From: Azospirillum brasilense
Lineage (GTDB): Bacteria > Pseudomonadota > Alphaproteobacteria > Azospirillales > Azospirillaceae
DNA: 54,856 bases
Assembly: GCF_003349955.1 (NCBI RefSeq)
Contig: NZ_QLKQ01000050.1
Span: 1-54,856 of the forward strand
Direction: 5' to 3'
A program made the position numbers and the translations under genes. The number at the start of each line of letters is the position of its first letter. The stretch's first letter is position 1. Positions 24,115-32,973 of the stretch are shown here, piece after piece. The notes under the pieces are model-generated. The model had not been told where the DNA came from. It saw nothing but the letters and a program-made list of their open reading frames with translations, and did no database searches.

Positions 24115-26283
24115 ATGAGTGATATTTCCAACAAGCGACTGTCCGACAAGCGACGGACCCGCTTCCTCTTGAACGGCACGGCGCTCGCCGCCCTGCTGGT
24201 GCCGGCGCTCGCCCAGGCGCAGGACGCGACCGCCCCGGCGGTTCTGGCTCCGGTGACCGTGGAGGGCAGCCGGGGCGCCGACACCGCGACCAGCCCGGTC
24301 CGCGGCTATGTGCCCGGCCGCTCGGCCACGGGGTCCAAGACCGATATCCCGCTGGAGGCGGTTCCGCAGTCCGTCTCGGTGATCGGGCGCGAGGAGATGG
24401 ACGACCGCGGCGCGCAGAAGGTGGACGAGGCGCTGCGCTACACCGCCGGCGTCTTCAGCCAGCCTTTCGGCTCGGACAGCGACACCGACTGGATCTTCAT
24501 CCGCGGCTTCCAGGCGACGCAGACCGGCGTCTACCAGGACGGGCTCCAGCTTTACAGCTACGGCTTCGGCGGCCAGTTCGTGGACAGCTACACGCTGGAG
24601 CGGATCGAGGTGCTGCGCGGCGCCTCCTCCGTCCTCTACGGCGGCAGCAACCCCGGCGGTCTGGTGAATTACGTCACCAAGCGGCCCGGCGACACGCCGG
24701 TGCGTTCGGTCGAGGCGGGAATCAACCAGCACGGCACCGCCCATCTCGGGCTGGACGTCGGCGGCGCCATCGACCCGACGCTGAGCTACCGGCTGACCGG
24801 CCGGATCGCCGGTGGCGACAGCTACACCGACTTCGCCGACGGCTTCCGCGGCACCATCTCTCCCAGCGTCAAGTGGTCGCCGAACGAGCGCAGCACGCTG
24901 ACGGTGCTGAGCAACTACACCGACATCGACGAGACGCACAACGGCGGCGCCTTCCTGCCCTATGTCGGCACGGTGAAGCCGGCCGCCTTCGGGCGCATCG
25001 ACCGCAAGTCCAACTTCACCGAGCCGGACATCGACACCTACCGGCGCCGTCAGGCCTCCATCGGCTACGAGTTCGAGCACCGCTTCGACAACGACCTGAC
25101 CTTCCGCCAGAACGCCCGCTACGGCTACAGCCGGGTCCACGAGGTCTCGGTCTATCCCTTCGGCTACAACGGCTTCTCGGCGGTGCCGACCGACCCGGAC
25201 AACCGTCTGTCGCGCATCAATTTCGAGCACACGACCAAGGTCAACACCTTCCTGATCGACAACCAGCTCGAATCCAAGTGGCAGACCGGGCCGGTCGCCC
25301 ACACGGCGCTGGTCGGCGTCGACTACAAGTATTTCAAGATGGATCAGGTGCAGGCGTCCGGCTCGGCCACGCCGATCAGCGCCACCAACCCGGTCTACGG
25401 CGCCGCTCAGGGCCAGCGCTTCTCCTACATCGACCAGAAGCTGACGATGGGTCAGCTCGGCGTCTATCTGCAGGACCAGATGCGGTTTGGCCAGGGTTTC
25501 CTGGTGACGTTGAACGGGCGCTACGACATCGCCTCGACCGACGCCGACGGCACGCCCGCCTACGACGGCAAGGACGGGAAGTTCAGCGGGCGCGCCGGCT
25601 TGGCCTACGAGTTCGCCAACGGCGTGACGCCTTATGTCAGCGCCTCCACCTTCTTCAACCCGGTGCTGGGATCGTCGGCGGTGGCCGGCGTGTTCAAGCC
25701 GGAGACCGGCCAGCAATACGAGGTCGGCGTGAAGTACCGCCCGGCCTGGATGGACGCCATCTTCACCGCGGCCCTGTTCGACCTGACGCGCACCAACGTG
25801 GTGACCGGCGCCTTCAACGCCGAGACGCAGCTGGGCGAGGTCAACTCGCGCGGCATCGAGCTCGAGGCCAAGGCCAACATCACGCCGAACCTGAAGGCGG
25901 TCGCCTCCTTCACGGCGCTCGACCTCGACATCAAGAAGGACGCCAACCCGGCGCTGATCGGCAAGACCCCCTACATCGTGCCGCAGGTCCAGGGCTCGGC
26001 CTTCCTCGACTACACCTTCCGGGAGAGCGCGCTGGACGGCGTGTCGGTGGGCGGCGGCGTGCGCTACGTCGGCTCGTCCTGGGCCGACAACGAGAACACG
26101 CTGAAGGTCCCCGCCGCCACCGTCTTCGACGCGCGGATCGGCTACAAGCCCGCCGCCTGGGGCGTGAATCTCGCCGTCACCAACCTGTTCGACAAGGAGT
26201 ATGTGGCGAGCTGCCAGACCCAGTTCTCCTGCGGCTACGCCGAGGGTCGGACGGCTTTGCTGACCGTCAACATGACGTGGTGA
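24115..26283 (+). CDS. TonB-dependent siderophore receptor
   Basis: 722 aa from ATG 24115. A signal peptide ends near residue 35 (ALAALLVPALAQA-QD). A TonB-box-like LAPVTVEG lies at about 43-50. The plug domain follows (DIPLEAVPQSVSVIGREEMD, then IFIRGF and LERIEVLRGASSVLYGGSNP), then a 22-strand-type barrel ending in aromatic Trp (TVNMTW). These are hallmarks of the FpvA/FhuA-like siderophore receptor family. It imports a ferric siderophore across the outer membrane using TonB. The matching inner-membrane importer is encoded just downstream. Confidence 0.94.
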   Translation: MSDISNKRLSDKRRTRFLLNGTALAALLVPALAQAQDATAPAVLAPVTVEGSRGADTATSPVRGYVPGRSATGSKTDIPLEAVPQSVSVIGREEMDDRGAQKVDEALRYTAGVFSQPFGSDSDTDWIFIRGFQATQTGVYQDGLQLYSYGFGGQFVDSYTLERIEVLRGASSVLYGGSNPGGLVNYVTKRPGDTPVRSVEAGINQHGTAHLGLDVGGAIDPTLSYRLTGRIAGGDSYTDFADGFRGTISPSVKWSPNERSTLTVLSNYTDIDETHNGGAFLPYVGTVKPAAFGRIDRKSNFTEPDIDTYRRRQASIGYEFEHRFDNDLTFRQNARYGYSRVHEVSVYPFGYNGFSAVPTDPDNRLSRINFEHTTKVNTFLIDNQLESKWQTGPVAHTALVGVDYKYFKMDQVQASGSATPISATNPVYGAAQGQRFSYIDQKLTMGQLGVYLQDQMRFGQGFLVTLNGRYDIASTDADGTPAYDGKDGKFSGRAGLAYEFANGVTPYVSASTFFNPVLGSSAVAGVFKPETGQQYEVGVKYRPAWMDAIFTAALFDLTRTNVVTGAFNAETQLGEVNSRGIELEAKANITPNLKAVASFTALDLDIKKDANPALIGKTPYIVPQVQGSAFLDYTFRESALDGVSVGGGVRYVGSSWADNENTLKVPAATVFDARIGYKPAAWGVNLAVTNLFDKEYVASCQTQFSCGYAEGRTALLTVNMTW

Positions 26284-26293
26284 CTAAGTTTAA

Positions 26294-26427
26294 TCCCCTC
26301 TCCCCTCTGGGGAGAGGGTTAGGGTGAGGGGGTTGCGCTTTTGCCGAACGTGCCGCTACGGACATCCCCCTCACCCTCCCCACGCCTGCGGCGCGGGTCC
26401 CCTCCCTCTCCCCGGAGGGGAGAGGGA
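26294..26427. repeat. Large inverted-repeat element of the CCCTCTCCCC...GGGTGAGGGGG type
   Basis: The left arm (26294-26333) has an internal hairpin CCCTCTCCCC/GGGGAGAGGG followed by TTAGGGTGAGGGGG. The right arm (26365-26427) begins CCCCCTCACCCT and ends with a second CCCTCTCCCC/GGGGAGAGGG hairpin. The arms can also pair with each other. This is a familiar dispersed intergenic element in high-GC proteobacteria. Here it lies between the receptor and the importer genes and could attenuate read-through. Confidence 0.8.
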
Positions 26428-26444
26428 TACACGTGTGAAGACCG

Positions 26445-27239
26445 ATGACCAGCCCGGACCAGACCCAACCCCTCTACGACCTTGACGGCGTGAGTTTCTC
26501 CGTTGCCGGACGGGCGATCCTGTCGGGACTGTCGCTCCGGCTGGATCCGGGGCGGATCTATGGGCTGGTCGGCCCCAACGGATCGGGCAAGAGCACGCTG
26601 ATCCGCCTGCTGGCCCGCCAGCAGCCGCCAAGCGGTGGCGCCATCCGCTGCCTGGGGACGGACCTCGCGCGGATCGGCGACCGCGACTTCGCGCGCTCCG
26701 TCGCCTACATGCCACAATTCACCCCGCCCGCCGAGGGCATGACGGTGCGGGAGCTGGTGGCGCTCGGCCGCTTTCCCTGGCACGGCGCGCTCGGCCGCTT
26801 CGGGGCGGAAGACGCCGCCAAGGTGGCGGAGGCCATCGCCGAAACCCACCTGGACGCCTTCGCCGACCGGCTGGTCGACAGCCTGTCGGGCGGCGAGCGG
26901 CAGCGCGTCTGGCTGGCGATGATGCTGGCCCAGGACACGCGCTGCCTGCTGCTCGACGAGCCGACCTCGGCGCTGGACATCGCCAGCCAGGTGGAGCTGC
27001 TGGGGCTGGTGCGCCGGCTGAGCCGGGCGCGCGGCATCGGCGCGGTCATCGTGCTGCACGACATCAACATGGCGGCTAGTGTCTGCGACGAGATCCTGGC
27101 GATGCGCAACGGCGCGCTGATCGCCCAGGGCACGCCGGACGCCATCATGACCGGCGAGACGCTGGGGGCCATCTACCGCCTCGCCATGACGACCGTCCCG
27201 CACCCGGTGACCGGCAAGCCGATCGGTTGCGTGCTGTGA
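26445..27239 (+). CDS. Iron-siderophore ABC transporter ATPase (FhuC/FecE type)
   Basis: 264 aa. It has Walker A GPNGSGKST near residue 42, the family-typical YMPQFTPPAEGMTVRELVALGRFPWHG, signature LSGGERQR near 146 and Walker B LLLDEPTSALDIASQ, with HDINMA as switch. The conserved GRFPWHG run points to the hydroxamate-siderophore FhuC group. The stop overlaps the next gene's GTG start by 4 bp. Confidence 0.93.
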   Translation: MTSPDQTQPLYDLDGVSFSVAGRAILSGLSLRLDPGRIYGLVGPNGSGKSTLIRLLARQQPPSGGAIRCLGTDLARIGDRDFARSVAYMPQFTPPAEGMTVRELVALGRFPWHGALGRFGAEDAAKVAEAIAETHLDAFADRLVDSLSGGERQRVWLAMMLAQDTRCLLLDEPTSALDIASQVELLGLVRRLSRARGIGAVIVLHDINMAASVCDEILAMRNGALIAQGTPDAIMTGETLGAIYRLAMTTVPHPVTGKPIGCVL

Positions 27240-28132
27240 CGGGGCGGGCGACGATCACCCGCCGCCGCGTGCTGGGGCTGGCCGCCGGCTCGGCGCTGCT
27301 GCCCCGCCTCGGGCGCGCCGAGTCCGGGCGGCGGGTCGCCGCCATCGACTGGGCTGGGCTGGAGACGGCGCTGGCGCTGGGCATCGTGCCGGTCGCCGCG
27401 ACCGAACTGATCCAGTTCCGCAAGACCGTCGTCGAGCCGGAGGTTCCGGACTCGGTGATCGACCTCGGCCTGCGCGGCTCCCCCAATTACGAGGCGCTGA
27501 CGCTGGCCGAGCCCGACCTCATCCTCACCTCCAACTATTACGAGGGGCAGCGGGCCAGCCTGGAGCGGGTGGCGGACACCCTGTCCCTGCCGATCTACCG
27601 GCCGGGCGTGCCGCCTTACAGGTTGGCGGCGGAAGCCGCGCTGACCCTCGGCCGGGCGCTGGACCGGGAGGCGGAGGCCCGCGCCGTCGTCGCCGGGGCC
27701 GGCGCGGAGATCGCCCGGCTGGGCGAGTCCCTGAGCGGCGCCGTCCGCCGCCCGGTGCTGGCGATCAACTTCGGCGACGCCCGCCATGTCCGCGCCTTTG
27801 GCGACGACAGCATGTTCGGCGCGGTGCTCCAGCGGTTGGGGCTGCGCAACGCCTGGGCGTCGCAATCGAGCTACAGCGCCGCGGCGCCGCTGGGGATCGA
27901 GGCGCTGGCGCGCATGCCGGACGCCATCGCCATCGTCGTTCCGCCGCTGCCGTCCGACGTGGTGCGGGGACTGGACGACAGCGCCCTGTGGCAGGCCCTG
28001 CCGATGGTGCGGGAAAAGCGGGTGAGCGTGATCGAGCCGGTCAACCATTTCGGCGGGCTTCCGGCCGCCCTGCGCTTCGCCCGCCTCGTCACCGCCGCCC
28101 TGCTGCGGCCGGAGAGTGTCCGCCATGGCTGA
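27236..28132 (+). CDS. Iron-siderophore periplasmic binding protein (FhuD type)
   Basis: 298 aa from GTG 27236, chosen because it overlaps the previous stop as GTGA; a TTG 9 bp upstream is the alternative. The N-terminus TITRRRVLGLAAGSALLPRL looks like a twin-arginine signal, as in E. coli FhuD. The mature protein has the class III binding fold (AIDWAGLETALALGIVPVAA, then LILTSNYY). It carries the ferric siderophore from the receptor to the FhuB-like permease. Confidence 0.9.
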   Translation: MTGRATITRRRVLGLAAGSALLPRLGRAESGRRVAAIDWAGLETALALGIVPVAATELIQFRKTVVEPEVPDSVIDLGLRGSPNYEALTLAEPDLILTSNYYEGQRASLERVADTLSLPIYRPGVPPYRLAAEAALTLGRALDREAEARAVVAGAGAEIARLGESLSGAVRRPVLAINFGDARHVRAFGDDSMFGAVLQRLGLRNAWASQSSYSAAAPLGIEALARMPDAIAIVVPPLPSDVVRGLDDSALWQALPMVREKRVSVIEPVNHFGGLPAALRFARLVTAALLRPESVRHG

Positions 28133-30110
28133 GCGCGTGGGAGTCAACCGCATCCTGCTGTGGAGCGGGCTGGCGCTGGCCGCTGCCCTCTTGTCGATCC
28201 GGCAGATCGCCGGGCACGCCGCCCCCGCCATACCCCTGCCGCCGGACGTGGCGGCGCTGGACGGCGTCATCCTCTATCACAGCGTGTTGCCGCGCATCGC
28301 GGTGGCGCTGGTCGCCGGGGCGGCGCTCGGCCTGTCGGGGCTGCTGCTCCAGCGCGTGCTGCGCAACCCGCTGGCCGAGCCCTCGACGCTCGGCGTGTCG
28401 GCGGGCGCCCAGCTCGCCCTGACGCTGGGGATGCTCTACGCCCCCGCCCTGATGGATCACGCGCGGGAGGGGATGGCGCTGGCCGGCGGGCTGGCGGCGG
28501 TCGGGCTGATCCTCGCCATGACGTGGCGGCGCGGGTTGGAGCCGGTGGCCGTCGTGCTGGCCGGGATGATGGTCGCCCTGACCGCGACCATGGGCAGCGC
28601 CGCGCTGATCCTCGCCAACGGCGAATACCTCTTCTCCATCTTCCTCTGGGGCGGCGGCGCGCTGGCCCAGCAGAGCTGGGGGCCGACCCTGACCATCGCC
28701 CTCCGGCTGCTGATCGGCGCCGGCGCCGCGTTCCTGCTGATGCGCCCGCTGGCCATCCTCGGGCTGGACGACGCCAGCGCCCGCAGCCTCGGCGTCGCCC
28801 TCAACGCCACGCGCTTCGGGGTCATCGGGGTCGCGGTCTGGCTGGCGGCCAGCGTGACGGCGGAGGTCGGGGTGATCGGCTTCGTCGGTCTGGCCGCCCC
28901 GGCGCTGGCGCATCTGAGCGGTGCGCGGACCCAGGGCCAGAGGCTGGTCGCCGCCCCGCTGATCGGCGCGCTCCTGCTCTGGCTGACCGACGGGCTGGTG
29001 CAACTCCTGGCCGGGGTGGACGGGGAGCGGGTGCCGACCGGGGCGGCGACGGCGCTGCTCGGCGGCCCGCTTCTGCTCTGGCTGCTGCCGCGCCTGCGCA
29101 TGTTCGAATGGCCGTCGCTGAACAGCCGTCCCGCGCCGTCGCGCCGCAGCCCGCACCCTTACCGGCTGATCGCCCTGTTCGCCGTCCTCGGCGCCGTTGC
29201 CGTGGGCCTCGCGCTCACGGTCGGCACCGGGCCGGGCGGCTGGACGCTGTCCACCGGCCCGCTGCTCGACACGCTGCTGGGCTGGCGCGGGCCGCGTGTG
29301 GCGGTCGCGGCGGCGGCGGGGGCGATGCTGGCCGCCGCCGGGATGCTGTTGCAGAGGGTGACCGCCAACCCGCTGGCCAGCCCGGAGATCCTTGGCGTCG
29401 GCACCGGGGCCGGGGTCGGCCTGACCGCCGCGCTGTTCCTCGTCACGGCCCCCGGCTTCGGCGTGCAGCTTGCCGCGTCGGCGGCGGGGGCTGTGCTGAC
29501 GCTGGCCGCCATGCTCGCCCTGTCGCTGCGCGCCGGCTTTGGGCCGGAGCGGCTTCTGCTGGCGGGGATCGCCATGAGCGCCCTGTGCAGCGCCGTGCTG
29601 ACCGCGGTCATCGCCACCGGTTCACCGCAGGCCTTCGCCCTGCTGCGCTGGTTGAGCGGTTCGACCAACGAGGCCGGTCCGGGCGACGCCTGGTTCTGTA
29701 TCGGTGTGGCGATGCTCCTATTGGCAACCCTGCCGCTGACCGCCAAGTGGCTGGAGATCCTGCCGCTGGGCGACGTGACGGCGCGGGCCGTCGGGTTGCC
29801 GGTGCGGCGCTGCCGTGTCCTGCTGGTGCTGCTGGCCGGGCTGCTGACCGCGGCGGCGGCGCTGTTCGTCGGGCCGCTGAGCTTCATCGGGCTGATCGCC
29901 CCGCACCTCGCCCGGCTGGCCGGGCTGGGCCGCCCGCTTCAGCAGGGGATCGGGGCCGTTCTGATCGGCGCCGGCCTGATGGTGGTGTCGGACTGGCTGG
30001 CCCGCACCGTCGCTTTCCCCTATCAATTGCCGCTGGGCCTGTTCGCCGCTCTGCTCGCCGGCCCCTATCTGGTCTGGCTGCTCGGCCGGTCCGAAGCGCG
30101 CAGCCGGTGA
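28125..30110 (+). CDS. Double-length iron-siderophore permease (FhuB type)
   Basis: 661 aa, matching the 660-residue FhuB of E. coli. It contains two FecCD-type halves (about 10-330 and 345-661), each with the hallmark regions LLLQRVLRNPLAEPSTLGVS and MLLQRVTANPLASPEILGVG, and VIGFVGLAAPALAH / LSFIGLIAPHLARL. One polypeptide therefore forms the whole channel. ATG 28125 overlaps the FhuD stop by 8 bp; a GTG at 28116 is possible. Confidence 0.93.
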   Translation: MAERVGVNRILLWSGLALAAALLSIRQIAGHAAPAIPLPPDVAALDGVILYHSVLPRIAVALVAGAALGLSGLLLQRVLRNPLAEPSTLGVSAGAQLALTLGMLYAPALMDHAREGMALAGGLAAVGLILAMTWRRGLEPVAVVLAGMMVALTATMGSAALILANGEYLFSIFLWGGGALAQQSWGPTLTIALRLLIGAGAAFLLMRPLAILGLDDASARSLGVALNATRFGVIGVAVWLAASVTAEVGVIGFVGLAAPALAHLSGARTQGQRLVAAPLIGALLLWLTDGLVQLLAGVDGERVPTGAATALLGGPLLLWLLPRLRMFEWPSLNSRPAPSRRSPHPYRLIALFAVLGAVAVGLALTVGTGPGGWTLSTGPLLDTLLGWRGPRVAVAAAAGAMLAAAGMLLQRVTANPLASPEILGVGTGAGVGLTAALFLVTAPGFGVQLAASAAGAVLTLAAMLALSLRAGFGPERLLLAGIAMSALCSAVLTAVIATGSPQAFALLRWLSGSTNEAGPGDAWFCIGVAMLLLATLPLTAKWLEILPLGDVTARAVGLPVRRCRVLLVLLAGLLTAAAALFVGPLSFIGLIAPHLARLAGLGRPLQQGIGAVLIGAGLMVVSDWLARTVAFPYQLPLGLFAALLAGPYLVWLLGRSEARSR

Positions 30111-30116
30111 TCCATC

Positions 30117-30152
30117 CCGTTCACCCCTCTGCCGTTCACCCCTCTGCCGTTC
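30117..30152 (+). repeat. Short tandem repeat CCGTTCACCCCTCTG x2.4
   Basis: Two exact 15-bp copies (30117-30131, 30132-30146) and CCGTTC of a third lie between the FhuB stop and the ABC gene start. It looks like a recent slippage duplication that changes spacer length. Confidence 0.85.
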
Positions 30153-30168
30153 CGCAATGAGAAGAGCC

Positions 30169-31845
30169 ATGCTCCGCCGTTTCCTCTCCTACTACCGCCC
30201 CTTCACCGGCCTGCTGGTCCTCGACATCGTCTGCGCCGTCCTGTCGGGCCTGCTGGAGCTGGGGTTCCCGATGGCCGTGCGCGCCTTCGTGGACCAGCTC
30301 CTGCCGACCCAGGACTGGCCGCTGATCGTCGCCGCCACGGTGGGGCTGCTGGCGATCTACATGGCGAACGGCGGTCTGATGGCCATCGTGACCTACTGGG
30401 GCCACATGCTCGGCGTGAACATCGAGACGGAGATGCGCCGCAAGAGCTTCGACCATCTGCAGAAGCTCTCCTTCAGCTTCTACGACAACAACAAGACGGG
30501 CCATCTCGTCGGGCGGGTCACCCGCGACCTGGACGAGATCGGCGAGGTGGCGCACCACGGCCCCGAGGATCTGCTGATCGCGGTGATGACCTTCGTCGGC
30601 GCCTTCACACTCATGGCCGTCGTGCATCTGCCGCTGGCGCTGATCACCGCCGCCATCGTGCCGGTGATCGCCTTCGTGACCAGCCGCTACGGCGGGCGGA
30701 TGACGAAGAACTGGCAGTCGCTCTATTCCCGCGTCGGCGACTTCAACGTCCGCATCGAGGAGAATGTCGGCGGCATGCGCGTGGTCCAGGCCTTCACCAA
30801 CGAGGATCACGAGCGCAAGCTGTTCGCCGAGGACAACGACCGCTACCGCACGACCAAGCTCGCCGCCTACAAGATCATGGCGGCCTCGACGACGCTCAGC
30901 TACATGAGCATGCGGCTGATCCTGATCGTGGTCATGCTGACCGGCGCCCATTTCGTGCTGGTGGGCGAGCTGACCCAGGGCGGGTTCTTCGCCTTCCTGC
31001 TGCTGGTCAACACCTTCTTCCGCCCGATCGAGAAGATCAACGCGGTCATCGAGACCTACCCCCGCGGCATCGCCGGCTTCCGCCGCTACACCCAGCTCCT
31101 CGACACCCAGCCGGACATCGCCGACGCGCCCGGCGCCATCGCGGCGCCGGCGCTGAAGGGCGACATCCGCTACGAGGGCGTGTCCTTCGGCTACGACCCG
31201 GCGCGCCCGGTGCTAAAGGGCATCGACCTGTCGATCAAGGCTGGCTCCACCGTCGCCTTCGTCGGGCCGTCGGGCGCCGGCAAGACGACGATCTGCTCGC
31301 TGCTGCCGCGCTTCTACGAGGTCATGGCCGGGCGGATCACGATCGACGGGCTGGACATCCGGTCCATGACACTGGCCTCGCTGCGCCGGCAGATCGGCAT
31401 CGTCCAGCAGGACGTGTTCCTGTTCGGCGGCACGATCCGCGAAAACATCGCCTATGGCCGTCTCGGCGCCGGCGACGCGGAGATCATGGAGGCGGCGCGG
31501 CGGGCCCATCTCGACGGGCTGATCGCCTCCCTGCCGGAGGGGCTGGACACGATCATCGGGGAGCGCGGCGTGAAGCTGTCCGGTGGGCAGAAGCAGCGCC
31601 TGACCATCGCCCGCATGTTCCTGAAGAACCCGCCGATCCTGATCCTCGACGAGGCGACCTCGGCGCTCGACACCCAGACCGAGCGGGAAATCCAGAAGTC
31701 GCTGACCGAGCTGGCGGAGGGGCGGACCACCCTGGTCATCGCCCACCGGCTGGCGACCATCCGCAACGCCGACGAGGTCTATGTCGTCGGCACCGAGGGC
31801 GGGCTTCAGCGCATCACCCACGAGGAGCTGGCGGCGCGCGGCTGA
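30169..31845 (+). CDS. Exporter-type ABC transporter (fused membrane and ATPase domains) in siderophore locus
   Basis: 558 aa from ATG 30169, which has GAGAAG 6 bp upstream; an ATG 12 bp earlier is possible. Residues about 1-310 form a six-helix type I exporter domain; about 325-558 form the ATPase with Walker A GPSGAGKTT (near 365), signature LSGGQKQR (near 470) and Walker B LILDEATSALD (near 490). One copy implies a homodimer. In siderophore loci such proteins either export the siderophore or, like YbtPQ and IrtAB, import it. Co-direction with the fhu-like genes supports an iron role, but no siderophore biosynthesis gene is seen here. Confidence 0.9.
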   Translation: MLRRFLSYYRPFTGLLVLDIVCAVLSGLLELGFPMAVRAFVDQLLPTQDWPLIVAATVGLLAIYMANGGLMAIVTYWGHMLGVNIETEMRRKSFDHLQKLSFSFYDNNKTGHLVGRVTRDLDEIGEVAHHGPEDLLIAVMTFVGAFTLMAVVHLPLALITAAIVPVIAFVTSRYGGRMTKNWQSLYSRVGDFNVRIEENVGGMRVVQAFTNEDHERKLFAEDNDRYRTTKLAAYKIMAASTTLSYMSMRLILIVVMLTGAHFVLVGELTQGGFFAFLLLVNTFFRPIEKINAVIETYPRGIAGFRRYTQLLDTQPDIADAPGAIAAPALKGDIRYEGVSFGYDPARPVLKGIDLSIKAGSTVAFVGPSGAGKTTICSLLPRFYEVMAGRITIDGLDIRSMTLASLRRQIGIVQQDVFLFGGTIRENIAYGRLGAGDAEIMEAARRAHLDGLIASLPEGLDTIIGERGVKLSGGQKQRLTIARMFLKNPPILILDEATSALDTQTEREIQKSLTELAEGRTTLVIAHRLATIRNADEVYVVGTEGGLQRITHEELAARG

Positions 31846-31890
31846 GCGCGCCGCGTTCCCGGCCGGACGGCCAGCGGACTCGAGGCGAAT

Positions 31891-32808
31891 TCAGGCGAGC
31901 TGCGGCGTCCGGCGCATCTCGTCGAGGCGGCGGGAAATCTGCTCGGCGAACTTGGCGGCGGCGACCGGCAGGGTGCGGCCCTTCTGCTGCCCAAGCACCA
32001 GCGGGCCGTGGGCGAGATCGACGTCGCTCAGGGCAATCACCGCAAGGCCCGGCTCCAGGGTCGGCGAGGGCGCCCCGATTTCGATCTGGAAGGTCACCAC
32101 CTGGCTCATGCGGGCGAGGTTGCGCAGCATCTCGAAGGAGTTCGACTCCAGCTCGACCGACAGTTTCGTCGAGCTGACCGCCAGCACCTTGTCCAGGATG
32201 TTGCGGGTCCCGAAACTGGCGTCCGGCAGGGCGATCGGGTAGGGCGCGCAGTCCCGCAGGCGCAGGCTCGGCCGTCCCGCCAGGGGATGGTCGGCGGCCA
32301 TGATGGCGACGACCCGTTGGCCGAGCGTCATCAGGGGCTGGAACTCCGCCGTCCGGCGCGGGCTGAAGATGATGGCGATGTCGGCCTCGAAGTCGGCGAG
32401 CATCTTCAGCGCCGTGCCCTGGTCGACCACCAGGATCTCGAAGCTGACCAGCGGGAAGCTCTCGCGGAAGGACGTGATCTCCTCCGCCAGGAAGGAGCTG
32501 ACCAGCGCCTGGCTGCAGGCGATCCGCACCTGGCCGCGCCGCATGCCCGACAGGTCCTCGATCTGCGACCGCACGCGCTCCAGGTCGGCGGACTGGGCGC
32601 GCACCCAGCGGATGAAGCTTTCGCCGGCCGCCGTCAGGCGGATGCCCTGGGCCGACCGCTCGAAGATCGTCGCTCCCAGATCCTCCTCCACGTCCTGGAT
32701 GCGCCGCTGCAGGGCGGAGGGCGTGATGTTCAGATGCTCCGCCGCCTTGCGCAGGGACCCGAAGCGGGCCGCCTCGTCCACGTAGCGCCAAATCCGCATG
32801 TGCCGCAT
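31891..32808 (-). CDS. LysR-type transcriptional regulator
   Basis: 305 aa from ATG 32808, which places the helix-turn-helix at the N-terminus (IWRYVDEAARFGSLRKAAEH, then ITPSALQRRIQDVEE) and has GGGGGA upstream; earlier in-frame ATGs (32841, 32916) would add unconserved residues. An effector domain follows from about residue 92. It is divergent from the NMT1-type transport operon across a 165-bp gap and probably controls it. It is convergent with the ABC exporter gene. Confidence 0.92.
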   Translation of the reverse strand: MRHMRIWRYVDEAARFGSLRKAAEHLNITPSALQRRIQDVEEDLGATIFERSAQGIRLTAAGESFIRWVRAQSADLERVRSQIEDLSGMRRGQVRIACSQALVSSFLAEEITSFRESFPLVSFEILVVDQGTALKMLADFEADIAIIFSPRRTAEFQPLMTLGQRVVAIMAADHPLAGRPSLRLRDCAPYPIALPDASFGTRNILDKVLAVSSTKLSVELESNSFEMLRNLARMSQVVTFQIEIGAPSPTLEPGLAVIALSDVDLAHGPLVLGQQKGRTLPVAAAKFAEQISRRLDEMRRTPQLA

Positions 32809-32855
32809 GCCGCCGATCCCCCGGTGTATACTTTTCGTCATCACCCTAGCAGAAA

Positions 32856-32876
32856 AACAGCGTTTGAGGTGCTGTT
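32856..32876. promoter_or_regulatory. Inverted repeat in the LysR/transport operon divergent region
   Basis: AACAGC (32856-32861) and GCTGTT (32871-32876) are perfect 6-bp arms around 9 bp, a size suited to a LysR-type site. It is centred about 58 bp upstream of the LysR ATG and 108 bp before the binding-protein ATG. A weak plus-strand promoter, TTGAGG-N17-TAGCCT, overlaps it. Inferred. Confidence 0.4.
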
Positions 32877-32973
32877 CGCGCCCGCTTAGCCTCCTCCCGT
32901 CACCAGGAAGCGCCATGCCGGACCGGCGGGGGCGACGGGCTTCCTGTCACACCTTACGGGAGTTGACGGCCTC

